Assembly: GCF_030143255.1 (NCBI RefSeq)
Contig: NZ_JARJNR010000003.1
Coordinates: 330,744 to 394,743 of the forward strand
Length of the DNA stretch: 64,000 bases
Origin: Frigidibacter sp. SD6-1
GTDB taxonomy: Bacteria > Pseudomonadota > Alphaproteobacteria > Rhodobacterales > Rhodobacteraceae
Direction: 5' to 3'
In this document: positions 27,893-37,600 of the stretch, piece after piece
Layout of the letters: each line of letters opens with the position of its first letter
Numbering within the stretch: the stretch's first letter is position 1
Translations under genes and position numbers: made by a program
Notes under the pieces: model-generated
The model's database searches: none
Told to the model about the DNA's origin: nothing
Seen by the model: the letters and a program-made list of their open reading frames with translations, nothing else

Positions 27893-27957
27893 AAAATACC
27901 TCAGGGGGTCCGGGGGACAGCGTCCCCCGGCGGGTCGGCCGGGCGAAGCCCGGACGA
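27893..27957 (-). repeat. dispersed two-hairpin element, copy 2
   Basis: It has the same layout as 3411-3484: an AAAATACC lead, stem I CGGGGGAC-agc-GTCCCCCG (27911-27929), the CGGGTCGG linker, stem II CCGGGC-gaa-GCCCGG (27939-27953) and an ACGAAAT end. It lies between the UMF1 start and the thioesterase stop. Both stems differ from copy 1 at paired positions that keep pairing. The strand given is that of the flanking genes; relative to copy 1 it reads in the plus direction. Confidence 0.75.
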
Positions 27958-27959
27958 AA

Positions 27960-28490
27960 TCACGTCTCCGGCGGCCAGGGACGCAGGCCCTCGGCCTCTA
28001 TCCAGGCCGCGACCCAGGCGGGCAACGCGGGGCTCTCGCGGCGCACGCCCATTTCCGCCAGCACGTCCGCCACCGGCACGATCCCCGCCTTCGAGGTGAC
28101 GGCCGAACGGATCACCTGCTGGCTGGTGCAGTCCTCGCCCTTCCACATGCTCTGCTCCATGTAGAGAAACCGCGCGTCCCAGCCGATGCAGCGGGTGCGG
28201 ATCGTCACCCGGTCGAAGGCGCGGACCCGGCGGCGGTAGCGGATGGCGCTGCCCGCGACCGCGACGCCCCAGCGGCGGCGGGAAAGCGCTGCGTTGAAAC
28301 CGGTGCGCATGCCCAAAGGCACGCGGCCGAGGTCGAAGAGCGTCAGCGTCCGGCCATTGTTCAGTTCCAGAAAGAAATCGAGATCCCAGGGCCAGCAGAT
28401 GTGATGGCTCACATGCGTATCGAGAAGCCCGATCGCCGGTTGGCGACGGCTGATCCAGATTTCCTTCGCCATGCGCACGAACGGATACAT
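27960..28490 (-). CDS. thioesterase family protein (THEM6-like)
   Basis: A 176-residue hotdog-fold protein of the 4HBT/THEM6-like group. It shows the hotdog opening HHICWPWDLDFFLELNNGRTLTLFDLGRVPLGMR with the acidic and Asn residues of the active face, then VAVAGSAIRYRRRVRAFDRV. These proteins hydrolyse acyl-CoA thioesters; the chain specificity is unknown. It stands alone on the minus strand, divergent from yggT. Confidence 0.83.
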   Translation of the reverse strand: MYPFVRMAKEIWISRRQPAIGLLDTHVSHHICWPWDLDFFLELNNGRTLTLFDLGRVPLGMRTGFNAALSRRRWGVAVAGSAIRYRRRVRAFDRVTIRTRCIGWDARFLYMEQSMWKGEDCTSQQVIRSAVTSKAGIVPVADVLAEMGVRRESPALPAWVAAWIEAEGLRPWPPET

Positions 28491-28638
28491 TGCCTCACCC
28501 TGCGATTGCGTCCCCTCTGCCTGACAAGGGGTGACGCAAAGGTCAACCGGCGACGTGACGTTATCGGCGGCGCAGCCTATCGGCTTGCGGGCGGCAGGCT
28601 GAGCCTTTACCTCTGGCCGAAAGCGGCAGGAGAGGCAG

Positions 28639-28932
28639 ATGGTTTCGCTCTATCAGGCATTGGACGTGATCCTTCAGGTCATCTGGTTCGTGATGATCGC
28701 CCATATCATCCTGTCGTGGCTTCTGAGCTTTCAGGTGCTGAACCCGCGCCAGCCGCAAGTCGCGCAGATATGGTTCGGCCTCAACCGGCTGCTCGAGCCG
28801 ATCTACGCGCCGATCCGCCGCTTCCTGCCGCAGACGCCGGGGCTCGACCTTGCGCCGCTCGTCGCCTTCGTCATCCTGATCATCCTGCGCCAGGTGCTCC
28901 ATAACAATCAGGGCTTCTTCTACAGCTTCTGA
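28639..28932 (+). CDS. YggT family membrane protein
   Basis: A 97-residue inner-membrane protein with two hydrophobic segments (about residues 8-28 and 70-88) around the family motif LNRLLEPIYAPIRRFLP. YggT proteins have been linked to cell envelope and osmotic functions, but the role is not settled. The ATG follows GGAGAGGCAG, and recQ starts 6 bases after the stop. Confidence 0.88.
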   Translation: MVSLYQALDVILQVIWFVMIAHIILSWLLSFQVLNPRQPQVAQIWFGLNRLLEPIYAPIRRFLPQTPGLDLAPLVAFVILIILRQVLHNNQGFFYSF

Positions 28933-28938
28933 CCCCAG

Positions 28939-30984
28939 ATGAAACCCGCCGCCGCGGACCTTCTTGCCTCCGTCTTCGGATTCCGTGCCTTCCGGCCCGG
29001 TCAGGAGGAGATCGTGGCCGAGGTCGCGGCGGGGCGGAACGTTCTTGCCATCATGCCCACGGGCGGCGGCAAGTCCCTGTGTTTCCAGTTGCCCGCCCTC
29101 ATCCGTCCGGGGGTGACGGTCGTCATCTCGCCGCTCATCGCCTTGATGCGCGATCAGGTGCGCGCCCTTCGCGAAAGCGGGGTCGAGGCGGGGGCGCTGA
29201 CCTCGGGCAATACCGGGGAGGAGACCGAGAGTGTCTTTCAGGCGCTGGACGAGGGGCGGCTGAAGATCCTCTACATGGCGCCGGAACGGCTCGCCTCGGG
29301 CGGCACGCTCCAGCTTCTGCGCCGGATCGGCACCACGCTCATCGCCGTCGACGAGGCGCATTGCGTCAGCCAGTGGGGCCATGATTTCCGCCCCGATTAC
29401 CTGCGCATCGGCGAGTTGCGCCGGACGCTTGATGTGCCGCTCGCCGCCTTCACCGCGACGGCGGACGAGGAAACGCGGGCCGAGATCGTCGCGCGGCTGT
29501 TCGATGGCGCCGCCCCCCGGACCTTCCTCAGGGGCTTCGACCGGCCGAACATCCATCTGGCTTTCGGCGTCAAGGATCAGCCACGCAGCCAGATCCTGGC
29601 CTTCGCCGAGGCCCGACGCGGGCAATCGGGCATCGTCTATGTCGCGACCCGGGCCAAGACCGAGGTGCTGGCGCAGGCGCTGCGCGAGGAGGGTCACGCC
29701 GCCTGCCATTATCACGGCGGCATGGAGGCCGAGGCCCGCCGCGAGGCCGAAGCGCGGTTCCAGCGCGAGGACGGGCTGATCGTGGTGGCGACCGTGGCCT
29801 TCGGCATGGGGATCGACAAGCCCGATATCCGCTGGGTGGCCCATGCCGACCTGCCGAAATCGATCGAGGCCTACTACCAGGAAATCGGCCGGGCGGGCCG
29901 TGACGGGGCGCCCGCCGAGACGCTGACGCTTTACGGACCGGAGGATATCCGCCTGCGAAGGGCGCAGATCGACGAAGGGCTGGCGCCGCCGGAAAGAAAG
30001 GCCGCCGACCATGCGCGGCTCAATCACCTTCTGGGGCTGGCCGAGGCGACCCACTGCCGCCGCCAGCTGCTGCTTTCCTATTTCGGCGAGGCGTCAGACC
30101 CTTGCGGCGCCTGCGACCTGTGCGATGCGCCGCCCGAGACCTTCGATGCGACCGATGCGGTCAGGAAAGCCCTGTCGGCGATGCTGCGAACCGGCGAGAG
30201 CTATGGCGCGGGCCATCTGATCGACATCCTGACCGGCACGCTGACCGACAAGGTGCGGGGGCGGGGGCACGAGGCGCTGCCGACCTTCGGCGTCGGGCGC
30301 GACCTGACGAAGGCCGAGTGGCAGGCGGTTTTCCGGCAGATGACCGGTCGCGACCTGATCCGCCCGGATGCCGAACGCGCGGGCGCCTTCCGCATGACCG
30401 AGGCCGCGCGCCCGATCCTGCGCGGCGAGGAGCCGATCACCCTTCGACGCGACACGATCCGCAAGGCCGTGGCGCGGCCGATGGCGAAGGCTCTGGTGTC
30501 GGAGGAGGACGCGCCGCTTCTCTCCGCGCTGAAGGCCAAGCGCCGGGCCTTGGCCGAGGCGGCGCGGGTGCCCGCCTACGTGATCTTCCCCGACCGGACG
30601 CTGATCGAGATGGCCGAGGCGCGGCCCGCGACGCTCGATCAGATGGCGCAGGTGTCGGGCGTGGGGGCGAAGAAGCTGGAAAGCTATGGCGCGGCCTTTC
30701 TGGAGGTCATCACCGGCGCCGTGGAGCGGCTGCATCCGGCGCGGGCGAGGATCGCCGGGCGACCCGAGGCCGATCTGTATGACCGTCTGAACCAGGCGCA
30801 GGCGCGGCTTGCGCGCGGCGAGGACGGCTTCGCCAAGCCCCTGTCCTGCACGCCTTCGGCACTCAGACGGATCGCCGAGACGCGGCCGCGCGATCTGGCG
30901 CAGCTGGGCCGGGTGGGCGGCCTCGATGAGGCCAAGCTCGACCGGTTCGGGCAGGCGTTTCTGGAAGAACTTGCCCGAGGTTGA
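28939..30984 (+). CDS. recQ: ATP-dependent DNA helicase
   Basis: A 681-residue RecQ helicase acting 3' to 5' in recombination and repair. It has Walker A MPTGGGKSLCFQLPAL (about residue 39), the DEAH box VDEAHCVSQWGHDFRP, motif VI EIGRAGRDG, and the zinc cysteines of the RQC region (HCRRQLLLSYFG and CGACDLC). It ends with an HRDC domain and a second HRDC-like repeat in the last 75 residues (ALRRIAETRPRDLAQLGRVGG). It lies 6 bases after yggT and ends at a strong palindrome. Confidence 0.95.
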   Translation: MKPAAADLLASVFGFRAFRPGQEEIVAEVAAGRNVLAIMPTGGGKSLCFQLPALIRPGVTVVISPLIALMRDQVRALRESGVEAGALTSGNTGEETESVFQALDEGRLKILYMAPERLASGGTLQLLRRIGTTLIAVDEAHCVSQWGHDFRPDYLRIGELRRTLDVPLAAFTATADEETRAEIVARLFDGAAPRTFLRGFDRPNIHLAFGVKDQPRSQILAFAEARRGQSGIVYVATRAKTEVLAQALREEGHAACHYHGGMEAEARREAEARFQREDGLIVVATVAFGMGIDKPDIRWVAHADLPKSIEAYYQEIGRAGRDGAPAETLTLYGPEDIRLRRAQIDEGLAPPERKAADHARLNHLLGLAEATHCRRQLLLSYFGEASDPCGACDLCDAPPETFDATDAVRKALSAMLRTGESYGAGHLIDILTGTLTDKVRGRGHEALPTFGVGRDLTKAEWQAVFRQMTGRDLIRPDAERAGAFRMTEAARPILRGEEPITLRRDTIRKAVARPMAKALVSEEDAPLLSALKAKRRALAEAARVPAYVIFPDRTLIEMAEARPATLDQMAQVSGVGAKKLESYGAAFLEVITGAVERLHPARARIAGRPEADLYDRLNQAQARLARGEDGFAKPLSCTPSALRRIAETRPRDLAQLGRVGGLDEAKLDRFGQAFLEELARG

Positions 30985-31008
30985 GCGGCGCCCCTGATGG
31001 GGCGCCGC
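30985..31008. terminator. bidirectional terminator between recQ and a convergent gene
   Basis: A perfect inverted repeat, GCGGCGCCCC-tgat-GGGGCGCCGC, starts right at the recQ stop. The convergent gene ends at 31026, so it can serve both. There is no long T-run. Confidence 0.6.
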
Positions 31009-31025
31009 CCGTCGTCAGATTGCCG

Positions 31026-32075
31026 TCAGGCCGCGATCGTGCCGTCGCCCACGACCGCGACCGAGAAGGCACCGTCGCCCGAGGCTTTCGCGCAATTGAT
31101 GGTCGAGGTCAGCGCGCCGGAGGTCGCCTGCGAGCTCATCGCATTATGGCTGTCGGTATCTTCCGCGACCTGTTCTGCCGAGACGTCGAATTCCGTCCAG
31201 ACATTGTTGTCGACCGAGATCGAGGTCAGTGGCGATTCGGTGCCGAAGGCCACCTTGGGCGTCGTCGTCGCGCCGTTCTCATAGCTGTAGCGGAAGCCGA
31301 GCTGGCAGCCGACAAGCGCCATGTCCTTCTTCTGGCCGGTGACGATGCCGAGCGTGCGGTAGACCGCTGTCACGCCATTGGTCTGGGGAATGGCGATGGC
31401 CGGATTGATCTCGTCCGTCCAGCCGCTGATCTTGCCATGGACCTCGTAGTGATCGACCCATTTCAGCTTCTGCGACGTGTTGTTGACGACGAAGGACATG
31501 ATGTAGGCGGGCTTCAGCATGAAATAGAGGAAGGGCACCAGCACGGCGACGACAATGGCCACGACAAGAGCCACGACCGGCCCCGCGCCGCCCGCCGCCG
31601 CGATGCCCGCGACGCCCGCCTCGACCACCGCCGTGGCGCTGCCGATGGTGATCGCGGCGGTGGCGAACATGGCGGTGAAGCCCGCTGCGGTCATCAGATA
31701 GCAACCGGCGTTGTACATCTGCACCGAGATCTGCGTTTCGTCCTGCATGTCCTTGATGAAGGCGAGCGAGTTGACCATCGTGGTCATCGTGTTGATCAGA
31801 TCGTCGCCCGACTGCGTGGTCAGCGTGGTGAATTGCGAGGGCAGAAGCGAATAGACCCCGCCGCCGGTCGGGTCGGAGCCGGTCAGCTTGCGGTATTCGG
31901 CGAAGGCATGGGTACGCAGTTCCTCGCAGATCGCCATCCGCTCCTTGTCGGACCTGGCGGCATGGAGGCGCCGCGAATGGTCGGGAAAGGTTTCGTCGAA
32001 AATCTTCTTCGCCGGGGCGAGAAGCATCTGGAGTTTTTCGTTCTGGTGCGAAATTTCGGTGAGTGCAGAAGCCAT
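31026..32075 (-). CDS. unknown protein with pore-former-like layout
   Basis: A 349-residue protein that I do not recognise. Residues 1-125 are helical and amphipathic. Residues about 126-205 contain long Ala/Gly/Val-rich hydrophobic segments (for example VVALVVAIVVAVLVPFLYFML). The C-terminal third is strand-rich with NNTSQKLKW, HYEVHGKISGW and LVGCQLGFRYSYENG, like a beta sandwich. There is no signal peptide. Helices, a hydrophobic hairpin and a beta domain together recall alpha-type pore-forming proteins; this is an inference from layout only. The ATG start has GGAAGG upstream. It is monocistronic. Confidence 0.6.
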   Translation of the reverse strand: MASALTEISHQNEKLQMLLAPAKKIFDETFPDHSRRLHAARSDKERMAICEELRTHAFAEYRKLTGSDPTGGGVYSLLPSQFTTLTTQSGDDLINTMTTMVNSLAFIKDMQDETQISVQMYNAGCYLMTAAGFTAMFATAAITIGSATAVVEAGVAGIAAAGGAGPVVALVVAIVVAVLVPFLYFMLKPAYIMSFVVNNTSQKLKWVDHYEVHGKISGWTDEINPAIAIPQTNGVTAVYRTLGIVTGQKKDMALVGCQLGFRYSYENGATTTPKVAFGTESPLTSISVDNNVWTEFDVSAEQVAEDTDSHNAMSSQATSGALTSTINCAKASGDGAFSVAVVGDGTIAA

Positions 32076-32282
32076 CTTTAACCTTCCATGTCTGGCACCG
32101 GACTGGTGCGGTGCCGACCCTGGAGCGGCGCGCCTTACCTTGGGGTTAAGAGGTGCGGCTTTCGGAAGTCATCGTAAATGAAGGGTTTTTCAGGCATCGG
32201 CCCGAATGAACGGCATGGCGGCGCCGGACCGCCGCCGGAAAGCGCTGCGGCAGGTCAAGATCCGTGATGTCCGGCGGCGGCC

Positions 32283-34514
32283 CTAAGCGTCGGGTGCGTC
32301 TGCGGCGGGCGGGCGGGCGCCCTTGGGGCAGCTTGCCACGATCTGCTCGCCGATGGCGGCCTTCTTCAACGGCTTCGTCAGATAGTGATCGACGCCCGCC
32401 GCGATGATGCTGTCGCTGTCGCCGTCCATCGCATGGGCCGTCATCGCGACGATGGGGACATGTTCGCCAAGGCCCGCCTCGGCCTCGGCGGTGCGGATGG
32501 CGCGCGTCGCCTCGCGCCCGTCCATCCCCGGCATGGAAATGTCCATGAAGATCAGGTCGGGCCGGAAGGTCCGCCAGTGCTCGACCGCCTCGCGGCCGTT
32601 TTCGGCAAAGACAAGGTCGATGTCGAACGCCTGCACCATCTTGCGGAACACCAGCTGGTTGGTGCGGTTGTCCTCGGCCGCAAGGACGCGCATCCGCCTG
32701 AGGCTCGCCGGTTCCACCCGGGTTGCGGGCGGTGGCGGCGGTTCGGCGGGGCGGGCGGTTTCCGACAGGTCCTGCAGCCTGCGGAAGAGATCCGATCGCA
32801 GGATCGGCTTCTGCATCAGCCCCTGCACCAGCCCCGCCGAGGTGCGGATGTTCATCGGCGCGGTGCTGTAGAGGAGGATCGGCCCGAGATAACCCGCGCC
32901 GCGCAGCTGGGCAGAGATTTCCACGCCCCGGCCCGGGCCGGAGGCGCCGTCGCTGAGATCCTGGTCGACCATCACCAGATCGAAGCCGGGCCCGCGCCCC
33001 ATCAGGTTGACCGCTTCGGCGGCCGTGCGGCAGCTCTCGACGCCGAGGCCCATGCCTGCGAGCTGGCGCGAGAGGATCTCGCGCCCGAGGAGTGCCGCGT
33101 CGAGCACCAGCGCCCGCCGGAGCGTGATCGGCCTGTCCGCGGGTTCCTCGGGCAGGGGTTCCGCCGCTTCGACGGCGATGCGGAAGCCGAAGCAGGACCC
33201 GCGCCCCGGCTCGCTGTCCACCCAGATCTCGCCGCCCATGAGCTCGACCAGCTGGCGGGTGATGGCAAGGCCGAGGCCGGTGCCTTCGAACTTGCGGTTC
33301 GACTGATCCTCGACCTGATTGAACTCGCCGAAGATATGGCCGACATGTTCGGGCGCGATGCCGATGCCGGTATCCTCGATCGAGATATGCAGATCGTAGC
33401 GGCCACCGTCGAGCGGCATGCCCACGACACGGGCCAGCACATGACCCTCCTGGGTGAACTTCACCGCATTGCCGATGAGGTTGGTCAGGATCTGGCGCGT
33501 GCGGCCGGGGTCGGCGACATAGCGGGTCGGAAGGAACAGGTCGAAATCGAGATTGAGGCTGACGCCCTTTTCGCGCGCCGACGGCTGGAGAAGCAGCATC
33601 ACCTCGTGCAGGCAATGTTCGAGGTCGAACGGTTCGGGATAAAGCCGCAGCTTGTCGGCCTCGGCCTTGGAATAGTCGAGCACATCGTTGATGATCTGCA
33701 AGAGCGCCTCGCCCGAGGATTTGATCGTCTCGGCGAAAAGCTTCTGTTCGTCGCTGAGGTTCGTCTCGCACAGAAGGTCGGCCATGCCGACGACGCCGTT
33801 CATCGGTGTGCGGATCTCGTGGCTCATATTGGCAAGGAAGGCCGATTTGGCCCGGCTTGCCGCCTCGGCCTTGGCGCGCGCCTCCTCCAGCTCCGCCTCG
33901 CGGCGCATGACGTCGGTGATGTCGGAGATGAGGCAGACGAGGTCGCCCGCCTCGCCGCGCCGGTCGATGAATTTCACGAACCGCCCGTCGGTCAGCTTCA
34001 CCGTCTTCGGCGGGATATCGTCGCGCATCAGCCGGGCGATCATCTCGTTGTGCCAGTCATGTTCGTCGCCGCCGTCGAGATCGACGATTTCCTTCTGCGC
34101 CAGCATGCGGATCAGGTGATCGTAGCTTTGCCCCGCCTGCAATTCGCACCGGCCGCGGAAGAGCGCGACGAAGGCGCCGTTGGCGATGATGAGCCTGAGA
34201 TCGGCATCGAAGACCGCAAAGCCGTCGCGAATGGTTTCCAGCGCCTCCCACAGGCGGCGCTGCGCCTGCTTCAGCGCGGCATGGGCCCGTTCCAGTTCCG
34301 ATTCCGCCTGCGCCGTGCGGCCTTTCAGGACCTCGCGCTCGCTTTCGGCCTCGGCGAGGCCGTGGCGCTGTTCAAGCACCGTGTCCGACAGGTTGCGCGC
34401 GTGATCTGAAAGCCGCGCGTTCGCCTCGTGCAGTTCGCGCGCCTTCTGGTCCAGAAGCCTTTCGGCCGCCAGCCGTGCCCGCCTTTCCCGCACCAGTTTC
34501 TCGGCGATGTTCAC
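32283..34514 (-). CDS. hybrid sensor histidine kinase / response regulator
   Basis: A 743-residue cytoplasmic hybrid kinase with no membrane segment. Order: N-terminal coiled coil (residues 1-90), PAS domain (about 95-200, ALETIRDGFAVFDADLRLIIANG), HisKA with phospho-His in FLANMSHEIRTPMNGV (about 230), HATPase_c (DTGIGIAPEHVGHIF, GTGLGLAITRQL), a first receiver that lacks the usual acidic cluster, and a C-terminal receiver with AAEDNRTNQLVF and phospho-Asp in DLIFMDISMPGMDG. The signal and output partner are unknown. Confidence 0.93.
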   Translation of the reverse strand: MNIAEKLVRERRARLAAERLLDQKARELHEANARLSDHARNLSDTVLEQRHGLAEAESEREVLKGRTAQAESELERAHAALKQAQRRLWEALETIRDGFAVFDADLRLIIANGAFVALFRGRCELQAGQSYDHLIRMLAQKEIVDLDGGDEHDWHNEMIARLMRDDIPPKTVKLTDGRFVKFIDRRGEAGDLVCLISDITDVMRREAELEEARAKAEAASRAKSAFLANMSHEIRTPMNGVVGMADLLCETNLSDEQKLFAETIKSSGEALLQIINDVLDYSKAEADKLRLYPEPFDLEHCLHEVMLLLQPSAREKGVSLNLDFDLFLPTRYVADPGRTRQILTNLIGNAVKFTQEGHVLARVVGMPLDGGRYDLHISIEDTGIGIAPEHVGHIFGEFNQVEDQSNRKFEGTGLGLAITRQLVELMGGEIWVDSEPGRGSCFGFRIAVEAAEPLPEEPADRPITLRRALVLDAALLGREILSRQLAGMGLGVESCRTAAEAVNLMGRGPGFDLVMVDQDLSDGASGPGRGVEISAQLRGAGYLGPILLYSTAPMNIRTSAGLVQGLMQKPILRSDLFRRLQDLSETARPAEPPPPPATRVEPASLRRMRVLAAEDNRTNQLVFRKMVQAFDIDLVFAENGREAVEHWRTFRPDLIFMDISMPGMDGREATRAIRTAEAEAGLGEHVPIVAMTAHAMDGDSDSIIAAGVDHYLTKPLKKAAIGEQIVASCPKGARPPAADAPDA

Positions 34515-34672
34515 CGTCCGCTCCCGTCTCGCGTCCCAGCTATCGGCGCAGTCTCGCCGGGCAAGGTAAAAAAGGCGCTAAACGCGTGAAAGGTATGGAA
34601 TACCGCCAAGCGGCCGCATTGCCTTCACCGGCCGCGCGTGGCACGCTCCTGGCGCTAACGGTGGAGGGTTCG
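34515..34672. promoter_or_regulatory. divergent kinase / A2M promoter region
   Basis: The 158 bases between the two divergent starts contain an A-rich tract near 34568 and a small inverted repeat GGTAT-gga-ATACC at 34592-34604. A GGAGGG ribosome site precedes the A2M ATG. No promoter hexamers can be assigned with confidence. Confidence 0.3.
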
Positions 34673-37600
34673 ATGCGCGTCTCTGATCTACTCACGGTTG
34701 TCGTGGCGGCGGTACTGGCAACGGGCGCGCTGGCACAGGACCGGGCGCTGATCCCCGAGAAACGTCTCGTGCTGACCGAGAATACCGATTTCTACGGATC
34801 GGACCTGAAATCGCTGTTCGACACATCGCTCGATGCCTGCGCAGAGGCCTGCTTCGCCACCGACGGCTGCGCGGTGATGACGTTCAACGCCAATGCCAAT
34901 GCCTGCTTTCTGAAAAGCGATGTCACCGAGATGAAGCCCTATCAGGGCGCCTTCTCCGGCTGGGTCAGGGTTGCCGACGACAAGGCGATGATCGTGGCGC
35001 CGAAGCGGGCGTCGGAGCTTTCGTTCCTTCAGGACGCGGATTTCGATCAGGCGCTTCAGCAGGCGCGCGATCTCGCGACGACCCATATCACCGGCGAATG
35101 GCCGGCCGAGGACCTGCTGAAGGCCGCTTCCCAGGCGCGCGCGGATGGCGATTACCTCGGTGCCTCGCGCTTTCAGGGGGCGGCGCTCAATCTGACGGAT
35201 GCCGCCAATCAATGGGTCGAATATGCCGACCTTCTGCTCTCGATCCAGACCAACGACTGGAACGAACGGCAGTCGAACGGCTGGCGGGCGCTGTCAGCCT
35301 CGGTGAACGGCTATCTGAGGTCCGACGGGCCGGCGCTGCAGGCCACCGCATTGATGGTGATGGCACGGGCGCTTGAGGCGGTAGAGCGCGGCCGCGACAT
35401 GATCCCGGCGCTGCATCTCGCGCAGGAAATCGCACCGCGCGACGATGCGGCGGCCCTTCTGGAAGATGCGATCGGCAAATACGGCTTCCGGATCGAGGAA
35501 CACCGGGTCGACAATGATGGCGCCGAGGCGCGCATCTGCGCGACCTTCAACGGGACGCTCGCGCTTTCCGGCGTCGATTATGCGCCCTATGTGGCGCTGC
35601 CCGAGGCGGGGCTTGCGGTCGAGAATACCGACAATCAGATCTGCGTGACCGGGGTCGAGCATGGCAAGCGCTATCAGTTGACCTTCCGCGAAGGGCTGCC
35701 TGCCGCCGACGGCGAGGCGCTGGCCAGGGACATCACCATCAGCGCCTACGTCCGCGACCGCGCCGCGTCGGTTCGCTTCCCGGGCCGCGCCTATATCCTG
35801 CCGCGCGCGCAGGAGGCGGGCATCCCGGTCGAGACGGTCAATGCGCCGAAGCTGGACCTGAAGCTCAGCCGCGTGTCGGACCGCAATCTTGTGGCGGCCT
35901 TCCGCGAGGATCTGATCGCCCGACCGCTCGACTATTGGTCGGCGGATTATTTCAACAGCCAGTATTCCGAAGAGGTCTGGACCGGCGAGGCGGACACCGC
36001 GCAGGCCGAGGCCAACCGCGACGTGACGACGCGCCTGCCGCTTGACGCGGTCTTGAAGGATCTGGGCCCGGGCATCTATGCGCTGCAGGCGACGGTGCGC
36101 GACAGCGACCCCGAGCAGGTGCCGCCCGCGACCCAGTGGTTCGTGATCTCGGACCTTGGTTTCACCACGATGCAGGGCACGGACGGTCTGCATGTCTTCG
36201 TGCGCAAGCTTGGCGATGCCTCGGCAGCGGAAGGGGCGACGGTGACTCTTGTGTCGCGGGCCAATTCGGTGATCGGACAGGCCAGGACCGACAAGGACGG
36301 CTATGCGCGGTTCTCCGGCGGCCTCGTTTCGGGCACCGGCGGATCGGCGCCCGCCGTTGTCACGGTGGAAGAGGGCGAGGATTTCTCGTTCCTGTCGCTG
36401 ACCGAGCCGGAATTCGATCTGTCCGACCGGGGTGTGGCGGGGCGGCCCGCCGCGCCTGCGGTCGATGTGTTCCTGTCGACCGATCGCGGGGCCTACCGCG
36501 CGGGCGAGACGGTCAATGCGACGATCCTTGCGCGCGACGCAAACATGGTGGCGATCGAGGGGCTGCCGCTGACGGTGCGGATCATGCGGCCCGACGGCGT
36601 CGAATACAGCCGCCAGCTTGCGCCCGACGCGGGCGCGGGCGGGCGGGCGGTCAGCTTCGCCATCGCCGGTGCAGCGCCGCGCGGCACCTGGCGGATCGAG
36701 ACCTTCGCCGAGGACGAGAACAGCCTGCTCGCCTCCCAGACCTTCCTCGTGGAAGATTTCCTGCCCGAGCGGATCGATTTCGATCTGACGGCTGTCGATG
36801 GGCCGCAGCGGCAGGGCTCCGAAGCGGAAATCGGCATCGACGCGCGCTATCTCTTCGGGGCGCCGGGCGCCGATCTGCCCATCGAGGGCGACTACCGGAT
36901 CAGCGCCTTGTCCGAGATGCCGGATTTCCCCGGCTATCAGTTCGGCCAGTATGACGTGCCCTTCTCGACCACCTATGACACGCTCTATGACACGGGTACG
37001 ACCGATGCGGACGGCAAGGGCACCGTCTATGTCTCGCTGCCCGATCTGGGCGCCGAGGCGAAGCGGCCGCTCACGGTGCGCTATGCGATCCGGCTGACCG
37101 AAGGGTCGGGCCGCCCGGTCGAACGGACGGTCGAACGGCTTCTTCTGCCCGCGGCGCCGGTCGTCGGGATCAAGCCCGCCTTCGAGGGCGGCGTGTCGCC
37201 GCAGGGGGCCGATGCCGCCTTCCAGCTGATCGCGGTCGGGCCGGATGGGCAGGCAGCGCCCCTGAAGGTGAAGTGGAAGCTCAACCGGCTTGAGACGCGC
37301 TATCAGTGGTATTCGCTTTACGGCCAGTGGAACTGGGACGTGACGACGACCCGCACGCTGGCCGCCTCGGGCGAGGCGGAACTGGGCGCGGAACCGGAAA
37401 CGGTGTCGGGGCAGGTCGACTGGGGCGAGTATGAGCTGGTCGTCGAAAGCACCGACGGCTCGCAGAGCGCGGCCTCCTACAGTTTCTATGCGGGCTGGTA
37501 TGTGCCCGCCGATGCGGCCTCGACGCCCGACACGCTGGAACTGGCGCTCGACAAGCCCGCCTATCTTCCGGGCGAGACCGCGACAGTCAGGATCGTGCCA

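Noticed and set aside
32385..34409. 674-codon open frame antisense to the hybrid kinase
   Set aside because: It is a shadow of the well-conserved kinase on the minus strand and contains no recognisable domain.
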